Assembly: GCA_949825025.1 (NCBI GenBank)
Contig: OX463787.1
Coordinates: 620,001-684,000, forward strand
Length of the DNA: 64,000 nucleotides
Direction of reading: 5' to 3'
Source of the DNA: Siphlonurus alternatus
Lineage: Eukaryota > Arthropoda > Insecta > Ephemeroptera > Siphlonuridae
Shown: positions 22,801 through 31,694 of the stretch, one piece after another
Layout of the letters: each line of letters opens with the position of its first letter
How positions within the stretch are numbered: position 1 is the stretch's first letter
Notes under the pieces: model-generated
Told to the model about the DNA's origin: nothing
The model's input: the letters and a program-made list of their open reading frames with translations, nothing else
The model's database searches: none
Position numbers and translations under genes: made by a program

Positions 22801-25800
22801 AATCAGAAGCGCATACCACTGCGACAAGTGCCAAACTTAGATAAAACAGAACTACAAGGCTCACCGGCTGTATGAGGAAGAAAGAGTCGTGCAGACTCTC
22901 CTCCGGTTCCAGACCATCCACGTGGGTCAACAGACTCGGGTCTCCGTTGTAGAAGTGAGGGTAGGAGAGAGCGATCGGGAACCCTGCAAACACAACAACG
23001 GTCAGGACATCGTTCCGTTGTAGAAGTGAGGGTAGGAGAGTGCGATCGGGAACCCTGCAAACACAACAACGGTCAGGACATCGTTCCGTTGTAGAAGTGA
23101 GGGTAGGAGAGAGCGATCGGGAACCCTGCAAACACAACAACGGTCAATAAGGGTCATCTTATCTCAGGTTCATAAAGGATCATTTGGAAAACTGATGCAT
23201 TGAGTATTTTCCGAGGTAAAAAATACATTTTCATATAATTATAAAATACATTACATTCAAATTACATTTTAGAAAGTGCTGTTATTGCTTCTTTTTTGTT
23301 TTTTGTTTTAGTGTCTTGTTGTAATTATTATATATGTAAAAATGACGTAGCCCATGTATGTTGTACTTTTATAACCAACGGTTAAATAAATAAATTGAAA
23401 TTGAAATAAGACCTTGAGTATCTTTTGCTAAGGGCAATAATTATGGAATTAAAATTTGTTAATTCGGCTTCGCGGGCAACCTAGTGGGTGAGTGATAATA
23501 CTGATAATTATGTATTTTTATTAATTGATATTTGTGTTTGACAAGACTGAAATATTCATGCCACTTGTTGTTTATTATGATTAGTAATGACTTTAATTTA
23601 ACAAGTCTAATTTATTGTGACAATTTACTTGTCACTATATGTACCGCCTGTAGTCAATACATTTGTAAAAAATAGCTCACTCTGACCCTGTGTGAGGCAC
23701 AAACATTAATAAATGACTTGGGCCTTCAGCACCCTAGAGATAATTTTATTCTATTATTTGGTAGTTCAGCGAACTTTGTACTTCTATTTTCTTTACACAA
23801 ATCTTAAATCATTAAATATTTATTATAATTAGTAATAAATTAAAAAATAATTTAAGTGTTTAAATCACATTTTATTCATAACTTGAATAATTTAATAATT
23901 TTAACTTTAATTAGTTATATATTTTTAAAACATAAATTAATTAATTTTTATTAAATCATTATCATAACATTAATTTTGGAACGATTCTAGGATGAACACC
24001 GACGAGCAAACTAATGATGGCTCGCGAAAATTGTAACACAACGAAACAGACAAGGCCGTGTCCCAAGGCGTGTGTTGGCCGTGAATTTAACAACAAGAGA
24101 GGCGAGGCCGGGGTGGACTCTGGACCACATGCAGTGAGAGTGAACTTCGGCGAGAAATATCTGCAGTTGTTAATATTTTGGAATTTACTCTCGTAATAAT
24201 TGAAGCTATTTTTTTTTTAATGAATAGTTTCCCTTCAAATCCGTTTTTTTTCTTTTCAATTTAATTTCTAAGACATCCTGAAACTAATGTGGATTTTTTA
24301 ATAAATTTACGCTACAAGAAACTTTTTACATAAATATAAACTACTATATAGTTAAAAAAAATACATTTAAAATAGACGAGAGGAGAGCTTATTAACAAAT
24401 AAAAATAAGAGATGAAATTTATTTAAACTCGGGCTATATGTGTGACGTCGGTGCATGTTTCATCTTAATTTTAAATTCTGTACTGTCAAGTATTTTGATA
24501 CAAAAACTCGATCCATATTTACAATGAAAAAAAGTGAAGGATGTCCACGCACTTTGAAAAAAATACTAAACAATGGTGCATCTCTGCAGGACAAAACGAA
24601 CTTTGCTTTGTTCGTAGACGTTACCACGCAGTCTATGAAGGCGTGGTGAACCAAAACCTTTTTGATATTGATATATTATACTCTTCTTACATGTCTCAAA
24701 ATTACAAACCTGCATCTTTCTGTCTATTCAAGCTCTAGGCAGCGCGAGTTAAAATAAATTTAATCTTTTATTTACTATTAAGCTCTCCTCTCGTCTTTTG
24801 TCCTCCTATTTTCCATCATTTTAGAGGGAAAAAAAGGACATTACGTATTTTTTCCTCTTCTTGAGCACAAAATCTTCATTTTATCGTAACTTTGAGCGAA
24901 GAGGAAATAAGATGTGTCTTAGAGGTAAAAAGATTAGGTTTAGAATGAGTACTTAATTTTTTCAGCATGAGTAAAGTTGGTTGTGTCGATACGTGGGTGT
25001 GACTGGTGATTTGTCAAAGAACACCTTGCTATTAATCTCTCCTGACAGGTATTCAGGTCTAACAATATAAATTAACATCAGTGGAAGGCAAAGCAAGTTT
25101 TTTCTGCAGCTTGAATTTCTTTTATTGCATACTTGTACCTATCAACATTTTCAAGAATCAGTGCTAAAAAAAAATCCGATGACTGAAAATATTTTTAGTC
25201 CATAAAATAAAAGACAAAATAATTAAACGTTTGCTGATGTAAAAAGAAAAAAATATAAATTTGGTGTAGATTTTGAGAAATTAATTTTCCCGTGTGAATT
25301 GATTAAAAAACACTGCAGTCCCCAATTAAAACAATGCTATTTTTCAATGCTGAATATCTTGAAATTTTCATTGATTTTAGTCTATTTTTTTTTCATGGTG
25401 TGAGGAAGGTTCACTGAAAATCTTGGACCATCTACTAAGCTTCTTTTTCATACCAATGACATTAATCTTTAAGTTATTGTAAGCCCTCAAACGATCTTAA
25501 AATTAAACTGAAAATTTTTGTGACGTCATAGTAATACGTTTTTTTCACATATTTTCATTTTAAATATTACATGACTATGTCGTCACATCGTTTTTCAGCA
25601 CGATTACAAGGGTGTTTAAAAGCGCCACAAGTATCAGATATTGGAACTAACCCGAGTTGAAATAAATGTCATATTTCAATCACTTTTAACGTCTCCCCTC
25701 CTATTTTGCATCATTTTAGACGAAAAAAGGTGAAATTACGTATTTTTTCCTCTTCTTAAACATAAAATGTTAGAAATATTGTCTCCATTGCATCCTCACT

Positions 25801-27649
25801 TTAAGCGAAGAGGAAATAAGACGTGTTTTTGAGGTAAAAAAATGAAATAAGATTACGTTAAGACGTATAAGGGACGAGTTGAAGACATATTTTTTCAACT
25901 TGGGAACATACTGAATACAATACTTATTTTAAGAATGTTTAATTTTTCCTCACTAGATACTCAAAATCAGAGATATTTTTTTTAAACGTTTCTCCTGCCA
26001 TCATTGTCCAACACAAGAGATCACACAACGTTCTAACATTCCAGGGGAGTGTTTTTGTTGACCGCCAAAATATCGCCAACCTTGAGACAGTAAAAAAAAT
26101 GTAGTCTAGACCATTTTCATTTTTTTTTTTTTTCAGATTGCTTTGTTTTTTTATTTCCTCATTCTGAAAATTGAAGGCTGAATTTTTATTTTTGAAAACA
26201 ACAAAAATATAAATCATGTTTTTTATAATAAAATATTGTAGTATTATAAGCTTTGGTTTAAAATATGTTCTGTTTAATTTTAACTGCAAAATTATTTTTT
26301 AAATTTTATTAATATATTTTTTAAACAGTATTTTTGTAATATATATTTTTTTAAAATACAAAATTTAAATAATCTATACATATAATAATAATAAATAAAT
26401 ATCTTTAAAATGTAATAAAATAATGCTCAAATGTATAAATAAATATTTCAAGTTGCCATTGGTACACGCAGTTATAAAAAACAATTCCGACAAGTCCCTG
26501 TTGTTGGCAAAGCACAAACGAAATAATGTATAGGTCGGAATATCCAATTTCATCAAATATTATGTACAATGGAAAATGAAGTAAATTCACAGTGCTGCAA
26601 TTAAATTTTCTAAATTATTCCACGATAAATTCAAAATATTAGTTTAAATGGTGCGAAATGACGATTATTTTTTAGATATAAATTTTAAAACCTTGTCCCA
26701 ACAAACCATCCAAGTATTCAGTTAGTATGACTGAAGGAACCATGGAAATTTCAGTGACCGACCCAAGCCCCGTACTGATTTCTAATCGATATTTAATTAA
26801 AAAACATTCAGTTAGTCCGACTGAGGGAACCGTGAAAACCTCAGTAAACGACTCAATTCTGATTACACTCGATAATTTATTTATTTGCACCCAAATACAT
26901 GTTGCTTATGGGGGCATACATGACCAAAATGTGTCAATTGCCCCAAAATATTATACCAACCAATCAATCAACATGTTGCTTATATAGGACGTGACGAAAA
27001 AATGGGGTGGGGATAACTAGCAAAGCATTTATCGACACAATCAAATAAATGTGGCAGTTATTCTTATACTGTTTACATTTATTTTATAAATTGTTATTTT
27101 TTAATTAATTAAAATGAACTCACCATAGAAGCAAGGCGTGATATCTATGAGACCGTGGGGTAGACAATTTCCTTCATTCACACCCTGGCAGTAGCACGAC
27201 AACTCAGGGTTCATTTGACCGTTGTCCATCGCGTCCGCAGTGAACTTGTACCTGAGAAAGGTCGAAAGTTAGTAAGTTGACAGTACCTGAGAAAGGTAGA
27301 CAGTTAGTAAGTTGACCCTGGCAGTACCTGAGAAGGGTCAGGTTATTTAGGGTGACTTTTCTTATATATCAAAGTCTTCTGCTCGTTGTTAGTAAACGAA
27401 GTTGTCTATCGCGTGAAAGGAAAAACATGGGACAGTTGTTGCAATGATTTACATGTTAAATTATGGGAAAATTATTGAGTGTTGACTAGCGCCAACAATG
27501 TTATTACGTTCTCTGCTCTGATGGCAAAATTAGACACTACGTCGTCCCATGTTTCATGTTTAACAATGAAAAAAGCTTCATGCGACAGACATTGTAAACA
27601 ATGGTTTGTTACAACCATTGCGAGTAAAAGACTTGGTTGTGTAGGTAAA

Positions 27650-27740
<91 letters not shown>

Positions 27741-28007
27741 CAGATTCGCTTTGATCATGATTGAATGAATTTTACTATTTATTTTTTTTATTACTGCAAA
27801 ATGGGATTTTTATTTACTAAAAAATTGTTGTATTTACATAATTTTGCAAATGAATTATTTAAAAAAAAATATTACTATAAAACTATATAAAATGCAAATA
27901 ATAAATTTAATTCTTTTTATACGATAAAAAATTTTAGGTCGATACTCCATTAATGAATTAATCCATGCTGTCCATTAAAATATATAAAAGTACCCAATAG
28001 GGTTTGA

Positions 28008-28038
<31 letters not shown>

Positions 28039-31000
28039 ACCCCCTGGCGGGTAGGCAGCCCATCATACGCCACTAGCAGCAGCAGCAGGCCAGGCAGGCT
28101 TCTCGCTCGCTTGAGCGGCCGCTGCAAGCGAGCGAGCGTCGTAATTTTGAAAAGCCGGAGTTCCACCACGCCACGTCTTATATTCTGAATTCTGATTGGC
28201 TTAGGAAAAACCTTTTTGTTGAAATACCCTTTCATTGGCTAAAAAGGGTTTTTTTGCTTGTTGTTTACAAATTTCAATAATTAATTTTTTTTTGTAACGG
28301 TCGGGAGTGACTATACCCGGTTCAATAGAGGATTATACCCTGTCCAATAAAGGATTAGCCTTGCAGGCAGTACGTCCAATGTTCTCCAAAATGGCGGCTG
28401 TACTCACCGGTAAGCCTTCATCCCCTCTACGGTTTCCTCCCCCACCCTGTTCATGGTCATCGGTCTACAGATGGGCTTGCGGTAGATCGTGATGGAATCG
28501 TTTGGTGCGATTCTGTTTGCGAACTTGCTGCAGTCACTGCTGCCCTCTATCCGGTTACACCGATCACTGTCACCCCAGTACGGTAGATGGGTCATTCCAT
28601 TGTAACTGTGGATCAGTCCGGTGGTGTTGAAGTCCAGCTCCCCCGTGTACGAGTTGACCACGTCGTCACCGAAATCGTACATCTGAAAAATAATTGGACT
28701 TAGTATCGAGTCGTAATATAAGGGATATTTGTAATAGGAGTATCGACCTCAAATTTTTTTTTATTGCAGAAATGGATAGAGGGTGCAAAGTTATGTTACT
28801 CTGAATTTTTTCAGATTTTTTACAGCCCTGAAAGTATATTTAAAAAATTATTGAAAGTCCTTTTTGTGACGTCACACGGCGGCAAGTCCTATCCTTTTCT
28901 TAATAAGAGGCGTCTCGTGATGTTTCAAAATTGACTTCCAATAATTTTTTTAAAAATACATCCATGGCTGTAATAAATCTGAAAAAATGCACGCTCTATC
29001 CATTTCTGCAATAAAAAATTTGAGGTCTATACTCCATTAGATAATATTTCTACAAGTGTTTACCCTGTCGATGAGTCCCAGTTTGTCGAAGTAAATCCAG
29101 GAGTTGAGGAACCTGTTTCCCAGCCGGACGAGCGGGTCCTCGTAGCCAAACATAAACTCTCGCGCAGACATCGCGATCAGAGGTTCCGCGTCGACCTGAC
29201 GTGTGAGGATGTTGAAGCCAAGTTTGTGGAAGAACGAGGCTGTTCTCAGGATGTTCCCCATACCCTGGACAAAGGTACATTCAATTCAGTTTGTTTATTT
29301 AGCCACTGTGCACAAGTACAGTGTGGATTACGTCATTAATACATAATAATAACAAACGTTCTAAAAAACATCAACAAGATAACAAAATCATACATTAAAC
29401 TTAAATGTGTAATTATAAAAAACAAATAATCAAATAACAACATTAGACAATACTGTATTATCTTCTATAAGTAACTTATTGCTAAAGTACATCTTTACAG
29501 AGTACATTTCTTTATCGATAAGAATATATTTTTTTAATTTTGCCATGGCATTAATAGAGTGTTTCGTTCTCCACATATTAAGACATAATGGTAAAAAGTA
29601 ATAAATTTTAGCTGTTTGATAAGCAGAACTTTTTTCTAACAGACTTGAGAATGCATTTCAAAAGCTATTTTAGTTATTTATTCTTACATTTATAATGAAT
29701 CAAATAAGGAAAATATCTAAGCTATTTTATGTCTATTTTTAGTTTAATATTATTATAATGAATCAAATAAGGAGTATATTTGAGGTATCTTATGTTTATT
29801 TCTAGTATTATAATGAATCAAAAAAGAAGATTTGAGTTACTCACGAGCAGCGCCACGTTGGGAACGATGACTGTCACGTTCTCGTCAGCCGCACTCAGCT
29901 CGGGAACGATCTGCAAGGGGTGACGTGGAACAGAGTTCACTGAGCCGTTCTCAAGAAACCGAACGTGCGTCTGTTCCAGCATCTCCCTGTGGAACAGTAG
30001 AACGTAGGTGAGTAGGGGATTGACGTTCTAGCATTGCGTAGAGGTTAGATGGAGTTTATATGCAGTCGCAAAATATTATAGTTGTATTTTTATAAGTTAA
30101 AAAATATGTTTAAAATTATTTCATAAATAATTAAAAATTTCATTTTAATTTTTAATAAATTATTTAATAAATTTATTTATTAATTAATCAAAAAGTGTAC
30201 ATATTTTTTTATAAAAATTTGAATGGTTAAATTAACGTAAAAATTGTGGATTGCATGCAGTTTCTAGTCTATTGATTATAATAATTTTTTAATTACAATT
30301 CACTATTATTACAGCATTTATAGCCTATAAACCCACAGTTTAAGTCACAGATCCATAATAAACCATAATTATTAGTATTTCCATGGTACAAAACATTTTG
30401 TTTATTTTCATCGTGTCGTGACACAACTTTTAATATGACGACCTTTCTCACTGACGAAGAACGAGCCGAAGACTCCCGAAGTGACTCACCTGCTTTTATG
30501 ACGACCTTTCTCACTGACGAAGAACGAGCCGAAGACTCCCGAAGTGACTCACCTGCTTTTATGACGACCTTTCTCACTGACGAAGAACGAGCCGAAGACT
30601 CCCGAACGACCTTTCTCACTGACGAAGAACGAGCCGAAGACTCCCGAAGTGACTCACCTGTACACGAAGGGTCCGACCTCCTCCACCCTGAGTTTCTCCC
30701 CCCTGGTCAGGAACGCCTCTCGGTTGGTAACGTTAAAAACGAAGACTCTCAGGTACACCTCGACGGGAGGTTTACTCCACAGGTCGAACGTTTCACTACC
30801 TTCCGTCAGTCGCGCTTTCTGTGGGCAAATAACATTGAGTTAACATTTGTTTTAATATACCATTAGTCGAGAGAATAGTGTAGAGAATTCAATTTTTATT
30901 GCGAAAATTGATAGGGGTGCAAAGTTATGGCCTTTTAATTTTTTTATTTTTTAGAGCCCAGGAAGTATTGCTATAAAGGCTTTGCCGAGGTTGAATTTGA

Positions 31001-31634
31001 ACCCACGCCTCTTTTAGGTCCTATCTTTTTATTAAGAGAGGCATCACTCTCTCTGCACTTTCAATAATTTTTTAAAAATAGTTCCCGGACTCTAAAAAAT
31101 ATGAAAAAGAAAATTCAGATTAGCATAACTTTGCACACTTTATCAATTTCTGGAATAAAAATATTTGAGATCAATACTCCATTACAGTTGAATGGAACAT
31201 CGACCTCAATTTTTTTTTTATTGCAGAAATGGATAGAGGGCGCAAAAATATGTTACTCTGATTTTTTCCAGTTTTTTTAGTGCTCGGGAACTATTTTTAA
31301 AAAAATTATTGAAAGTCCTCTTTGTGACGTCACGAGGCGGTAAGTTCTATCTTTTTTTTTTAAGGACTGGCGCCTCGTGACGTCACAAAAAGAACTTTCA
31401 ATAATTTTTTAAAAATAGTTCCCGGACTCTTAAAAAATCTGAAAAAAAATCATAGTATATAAGTTTTTGCACCCTCTATTCATTTTTGCAATAACAAAAA
31501 TGAGGTCGATTTATTCTCTTACAAAGTACAAGATTGACTTACCAGTTTGAAGATGAGGTCGTACGGTTGCAACAGAATGATAAAGATACCGAGCGCGAGA
31601 CACGCCGCACCACAGCTGATCAGCGCGTGCAGAC
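16623..31634 (-). CDS. CD36/SCARB-family scavenger receptor, 5' end missing
   Basis: Nine exons joined in phase give about 501 residues. In order: N-terminal membrane helix (ALISCGAACLALGIFIILLQ), the family signature KPPVEVYLRVFVFNVTN and EEVGPFVYR, a large ectodomain, LPLEVAVRTQINIAL, a second membrane helix near the C-terminus and a roughly 37-residue Ser-rich cytosolic tail. Six cysteines match the disulphide set of CD36 (DRC, PIC, CYC, NC, PC contexts), and sequons NVT, NVT, NTT and NDS predict N-glycosylation. Family members (CD36, SR-BI, LIMP-2, insect SNMP, croquemort, emp) bind lipids, lipoproteins or apoptotic cells at the plasma or lysosomal membrane; which subgroup this is cannot be told here. 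The first exon (start codon, exit phase 1) is upstream and was not found. Introns are loaded with MITEs. Confidence 0.9.
16903..16984 (+). repeat. 41-bp tandem duplication next to terminal-exon acceptor
   Basis: Two copies of a unit containing CATTGTTG, ACAGA, GGAAAAACTACAATATACGT lie 20 bp upstream (in gene direction) of the terminal-exon acceptor. One of five tandem duplications that touch or abut splice junctions in this gene. Confidence 0.8.
17187..17504. mobile_element. family A foldback MITE, copy 1
   Basis: Ends AATGGAGTATCGACC and GGTCGATACTCCATT; arms nearly perfectly complementary for over 100 bp (ATTGCAGAAATGGATAGA, GCAAAGTTATGCTACCCTGA, TGACGTCACGAGGCG). It carries TGACGTCA in each arm. 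No coding capacity. It lies in the intron between the last two exons of the CD36-family gene. Confidence 0.9.
17587..17712. mobile_element. family M short foldback
   Basis: Inverted arms GGCTAGGCAACTTGTTCAGC and GCTAAACAAGTTGCCTAACC. Single-arm relatives occur near 11530 and 56703. In a CD36-family intron. Confidence 0.65.
18052..18172. mobile_element. short foldback with ATTCACGAAG ends
   Basis: Inverted ends GGCGCTATTCACGAAG and CTTCGTGAATCACGCC, with inner arms TTTTCACTAA and TTAGTGAAAA. ATTAATT occurs on both sides and may be a target duplication. Ends resemble those of the element at 51849. Confidence 0.65.
18768..18893 (-). CDS. CD36-family exon (lumenal, membrane-proximal)
   Basis: Acceptor TTTTCACAG, donor ACT|GTGAGT; 42 codons, phase 0 at both ends. 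It codes DVGLPLEVAVRTQINIALK through to VLPLLWSET, the strand typical of the family before the second membrane helix. Confidence 0.88.
18907..19080 (+). repeat. 69-70-bp tandem repeat, about 2.5 units
   Basis: Units start ACCATGTAAACGCGGTCATA at 18907, 18976 and 19046 and diverge modestly. The first begins 13 bp from the acceptor of the preceding exon, so the array replaces what would be its upstream branch-point region. Confidence 0.85.
19081..20447. other. intron DNA, AT-rich
   Basis: No coding or recognised repeat. A GC-richer spot at 19990-20110 (GCGTGCGCGCGACGAC, CCCAGCGGTACCTGGG palindrome) is unexplained. Confidence 0.4.
20452..20834. mobile_element. family N foldback, TTAA-flanked, copy 1
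   Basis: A 383-bp foldback bounded by TTAA at 20448-20451 and 20835-20838. Ends GGCAGAGATAACACG and CGTATTATCTCTATC; arms contain TCAGCTGTTTGACGTAG, AACATGTAA, TCAGAG and their complements. TTAA duplications are the mark of piggyBac-type insertion. A second copy is at 57049. Confidence 0.75.
21490..21923 (+). CDS. small three-exon gene in TIR element, 97 aa, unknown
   Basis: Exons 21490-21510, 21586-21708 and 21774-21923 join with both introns in phase 0: ATG...ATG|GTAAGT, TTTTAAG|ACACGG, TTG|GTAAGT, TTTCTAG|TTGACG. The product starts MYSGSSMTRAASNTYCVPRY, has a middle rich in aromatic residues (FRGIFTWPTIFEPL) and ends LPRTTNDHSNYQDGKETQN before TGA. There is no signal peptide, membrane helix or recognised domain, and it is far too short for a transposase. 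Introns are 75 and 65 bp. GC content of the exons is well above the flanks. An AATAAA follows at 22048. Alternative frames in exon 2 are closed. It could be an element-encoded accessory protein, a remnant of a longer transposase gene, or a captured host gene fragment. Confidence 0.5.
22282..22412. mobile_element. 131-bp foldback nested in the TIR element
   Basis: Near-perfect hairpin: GATGCAATTGATCTATTTAA at one end, its complement at the other, with inner arms TGCATACAGTTTTT and TACAAGAAAAC. It resembles the core of family J (GCATACAATTTTTCCTTGCAAG) but has different outermost ends. The 89-codon + frame that spans it is not a gene. Confidence 0.75.
22767..22835 (-). ncRNA. tRNA-like sequence (tRNA pseudogene or SINE head)
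   Basis: On the minus strand TGTCGCAGTGG (A box, one mismatch to TRGCNNAGYGG), then GCGC, an anticodon arm CTGATTCGTAATCGG with loop TTCGTAA, and AGTTCGATACC (B box, one mismatch). Acceptor stem pairing is poor, so it is not a functional tRNA. It abuts the right end of the TIR element exactly and lies 29 bp from a CD36-family exon. Confidence 0.6.
22865..22983 (-). CDS. CD36-family exon
   Basis: Acceptor TGTTTGCAG, donor CCG|GTGAGC. It codes FPIALSYPHFYNGDPSLLTH then VDGLEPEESLHDSFFLIQP, equivalent to the family's (P/A)xxxSxPHFxxADP...G(L/M)xPxxxxH segment. It enters in phase 1 and leaves in phase 0. Confidence 0.9.
22945..23147 (+). repeat. 71-bp tandem array copying an exon start and its acceptor
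   Basis: Three units (starts 22945, 23016, 23087). Each contains the first 39 bases of the exon at 22865-22983, its 3' splice site (TTTGCAGG on minus) and about 30 bp of intron. Only the copy at 22945-22983 continues into the full exon; the other two are decoy acceptors upstream. Units are nearly identical, so the event is recent. Confidence 0.9.
23290..23405 (+). repeat. LINE-type 3' end remnant
   Basis: Ends TAAATAAATAAATTGAAATTGAAAT after GTAGCCCATGTATGTTGTAC. Similar tails occur at 32820-32995 and 55700-55866, so these look like short 3' ends of one non-LTR family. Confidence 0.5.
23406..24368. other. intron DNA, no gene seen
   Basis: AT-rich. A 60-codon + frame at 24014 (containing TKQTRPCPKACVGREFNNK) is GC-richer than its surroundings but has no recognised domain or splice context. 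Confidence 0.4.
24369..24433 (-). mobile_element. family B end fragment (reverse)
   Basis: TAGACGAGAGGAGAGCTTA and GATGAAATTTATTTAAACTC are the family B 5' end in reverse orientation. The rest of the element is missing here. Confidence 0.65.
24745..24975 (+). mobile_element. family B MITE
   Basis: Starts CGAGTTAAAATAAATTT, then CTCTCCTCTCGTCTTTTG, TTTTCCTCTTCTTGAGCA, GAGCGAAGAGGAAATAAGAT and AAAAGATTAGGTTTAG. It faces the fragment at 24369 head to head. Confidence 0.8.
25651..25904 (+). mobile_element. family B MITE, best-defined ends
   Basis: Left end CCCGAGTTGAAATAAAT and right end (reverse complement) CCCAAGTTGAAAAAAT define a terminal inverted repeat of about 16 bp. Inner segments TTTTCCTCTTCTTAAACA and TTTAAGCGAAGAGGAAA also pair, so the transcript could fold into a second hairpin. 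No coding capacity; target duplication not resolved. Confidence 0.8.
26290..26715. other. intron DNA, AT-rich
   Basis: Nothing recognised. Confidence 0.4.
26716..26850 (+). repeat. direct repeat with SINE-like hairpin motif
   Basis: Two copies of CATTCAGTTAGTNNGACTGA.GGAACC about 95 bp apart (26716 and 26811). The motif ACTGAGGGAACC...ACCTCAGT in the second copy is the reverse complement of a hairpin inside the 5S-derived SINE at 50355. Confidence 0.6.
27124..27251 (-). CDS. CD36-family exon, cysteine-rich
   Basis: Acceptor TTTCTCAG, donor TATG|GTGAGT. It codes YKFTADAMDNGQMNPELSCY then CQGVNEGNCLPHGLIDITPC: four of the six conserved CD36 cysteines and the G(L/V)xDI motif. Confidence 0.92.
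27248..27340 (+). repeat. tandem duplication of an exon acceptor
   Basis: GTACCTGAGAA(A/G)GGT recurs at 27248, 27283 and 27324, interleaved with GTTAGTAAGTTGA. On the minus strand each copy is the acceptor TTCTCAG|GTAC of the exon at 27124-27251, so two decoy acceptors precede the used one. Confidence 0.85.
27382..27624 (-). mobile_element. family D MITE, copy 2
   Basis: Reverse-orientation copy of 2138-2376: CTCGTTGTTAGTAAACGA at one end, GGTTTGTTACAACCATTG at the other, with GTTGACTAGCGCCAACAATG inside. Confidence 0.8.
27653..27739. repeat. (TA)n microsatellite
   Basis: About 43 uninterrupted TA units in a CD36-family intron; a shorter (TA)n follows at 28018-28038. Confidence 0.95.
28040..28180 (+). 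repeat. GC-rich repeat I, copy 2
   Basis: CCCCTGGCGGGTAGGCAGCC, ACGCCACTAGCAGCAGCAGC, CTCGCTTGAGCGGCCGCTG and GCGAGCGAGCGTCG, matching 9048-9205. The shared order of blocks shows common descent. Confidence 0.6.
28408..28682 (-). CDS. CD36-family exon, ectodomain core
   Basis: Acceptor ATTTTTCAG, donor ACCG|GTGAGT; 91 codons plus two bases. It codes MYDFGDDVVNSYTGELDFNT, the LPYWGDSDRCNRIEGS segment with the first family cysteine, and ITIYRKPICRPM with the second. Sequons NTT and NDS. Confidence 0.92.
28736..29038. mobile_element. family A foldback MITE, copy 2
   Basis: Ends GGAGTATCGACCTCAA and TTGAGGTCTATACTCCATT. It retains one intact TGACGTCA (left arm); the right arm is changed to TGATGTTTCA. 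It fills most of the 381-bp intron. Confidence 0.9.
29064..29264 (-). CDS. CD36-family exon
   Basis: Acceptor TTTGTCCAG, donor GACAGG|GTAAAC; 67 codons, phase 0 at both ends. It codes GMGNILRTASFFHKLGF, then EPLIAMSAREFMFGYEDPLV and the end of the segment, matching the family's (T)VxExLWGYxDP region. Confidence 0.9.
29279..29690 (-). repeat. probable LINE 3' end remnant in intron
   Basis: Starts (on +) TTCAATTCAGTTTGTTTATT, the reverse of a typical non-LTR tail, followed by TTTAGCCACTGTGCACAAGT and AATTTTGCCATGGCATTAAT. No open frame. Confidence 0.4.
29845..29986 (-). CDS. CD36-family exon
   Basis: Acceptor TGTTCCACAG, donor CTGCTC|GTGAGT. It codes EMLEQTHVRFLENGSVNSVP, PLQIVPELS and VTVIVPNVALL, matching the family's YRExxxK...L(Q)FxPELS...xxVPNxPLL run. 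Confidence 0.9.
30435..30657 (+). repeat. 63-bp tandem array copying a 5' splice site
   Basis: Units start ATGACGACCTTTCTCACTGA at 30435, 30498 and 30561, with a shortened fourth from about 30606. On the minus strand each full unit contains CAGGTGAGTCAC, the donor of the exon at 30658-30818, so the intron begins with the true donor followed by two further identical donor-like sites about 111 and 174 bp downstream. The 143-codon + frame through the array is a by-product of the period. Confidence 0.88.
30658..30818 (-). CDS. CD36-family exon with signature motif
   Basis: Acceptor GCCCACAG, donor TACAG|GTGAGT; 53 codons plus two bases. It codes FDLWSKPPVEVYLRVFVFNV then TNREAFLTRGEKLRVEEVGP, the most diagnostic stretch of the CD36 family. 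Confidence 0.95.
30872..31184. mobile_element. family A foldback MITE, copy 3 (degraded)
   Basis: TTATTGCGAAAATTGATAG at the left, TGAGATCAATACTCCATTAC at the right; arms diverged and the CRE palindromes lost. Confidence 0.75.
31190..31516. mobile_element. family A foldback MITE, copy 4
   Basis: Left AATGGAACATCGACCTC, arms with TGACGTCACGAGGCG and CGCCTCGTGACGTCAC. It follows copy 3 directly, so one intron contains two A elements side by side, of clearly different age. Confidence 0.85.
31543..31634 (-). CDS. CD36-family exon, N-terminal membrane helix
   Basis: Acceptor TGTTGCAG, donor CTG|GTAAGT. It codes LHALISCGAACLALGIFI then ILLQPYDLIFKL; the first codon is split with the missing upstream exon (one base there). 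No in-frame ATG lies in this exon, so translation must start in an exon upstream of 31634. Confidence 0.88.
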
Positions 31635-31694
31635 CTGCAACATAACACACCGTGGAGTTAGTACACTGCAGACGGGTCAGAATATATGCCTTGA

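Noticed and set aside
22796..23140. 114- and 88-codon minus-strand frames with triplicated segments
   Set aside because: They read through the true exon, its acceptor and the 71-bp array; only 22865-22983 is exon.
30435..30866. 143-codon + frame with a 21-residue repeat
   Set aside because: Produced by the 63-bp tandem units in the CD36-family intron and the antisense of the next exon.
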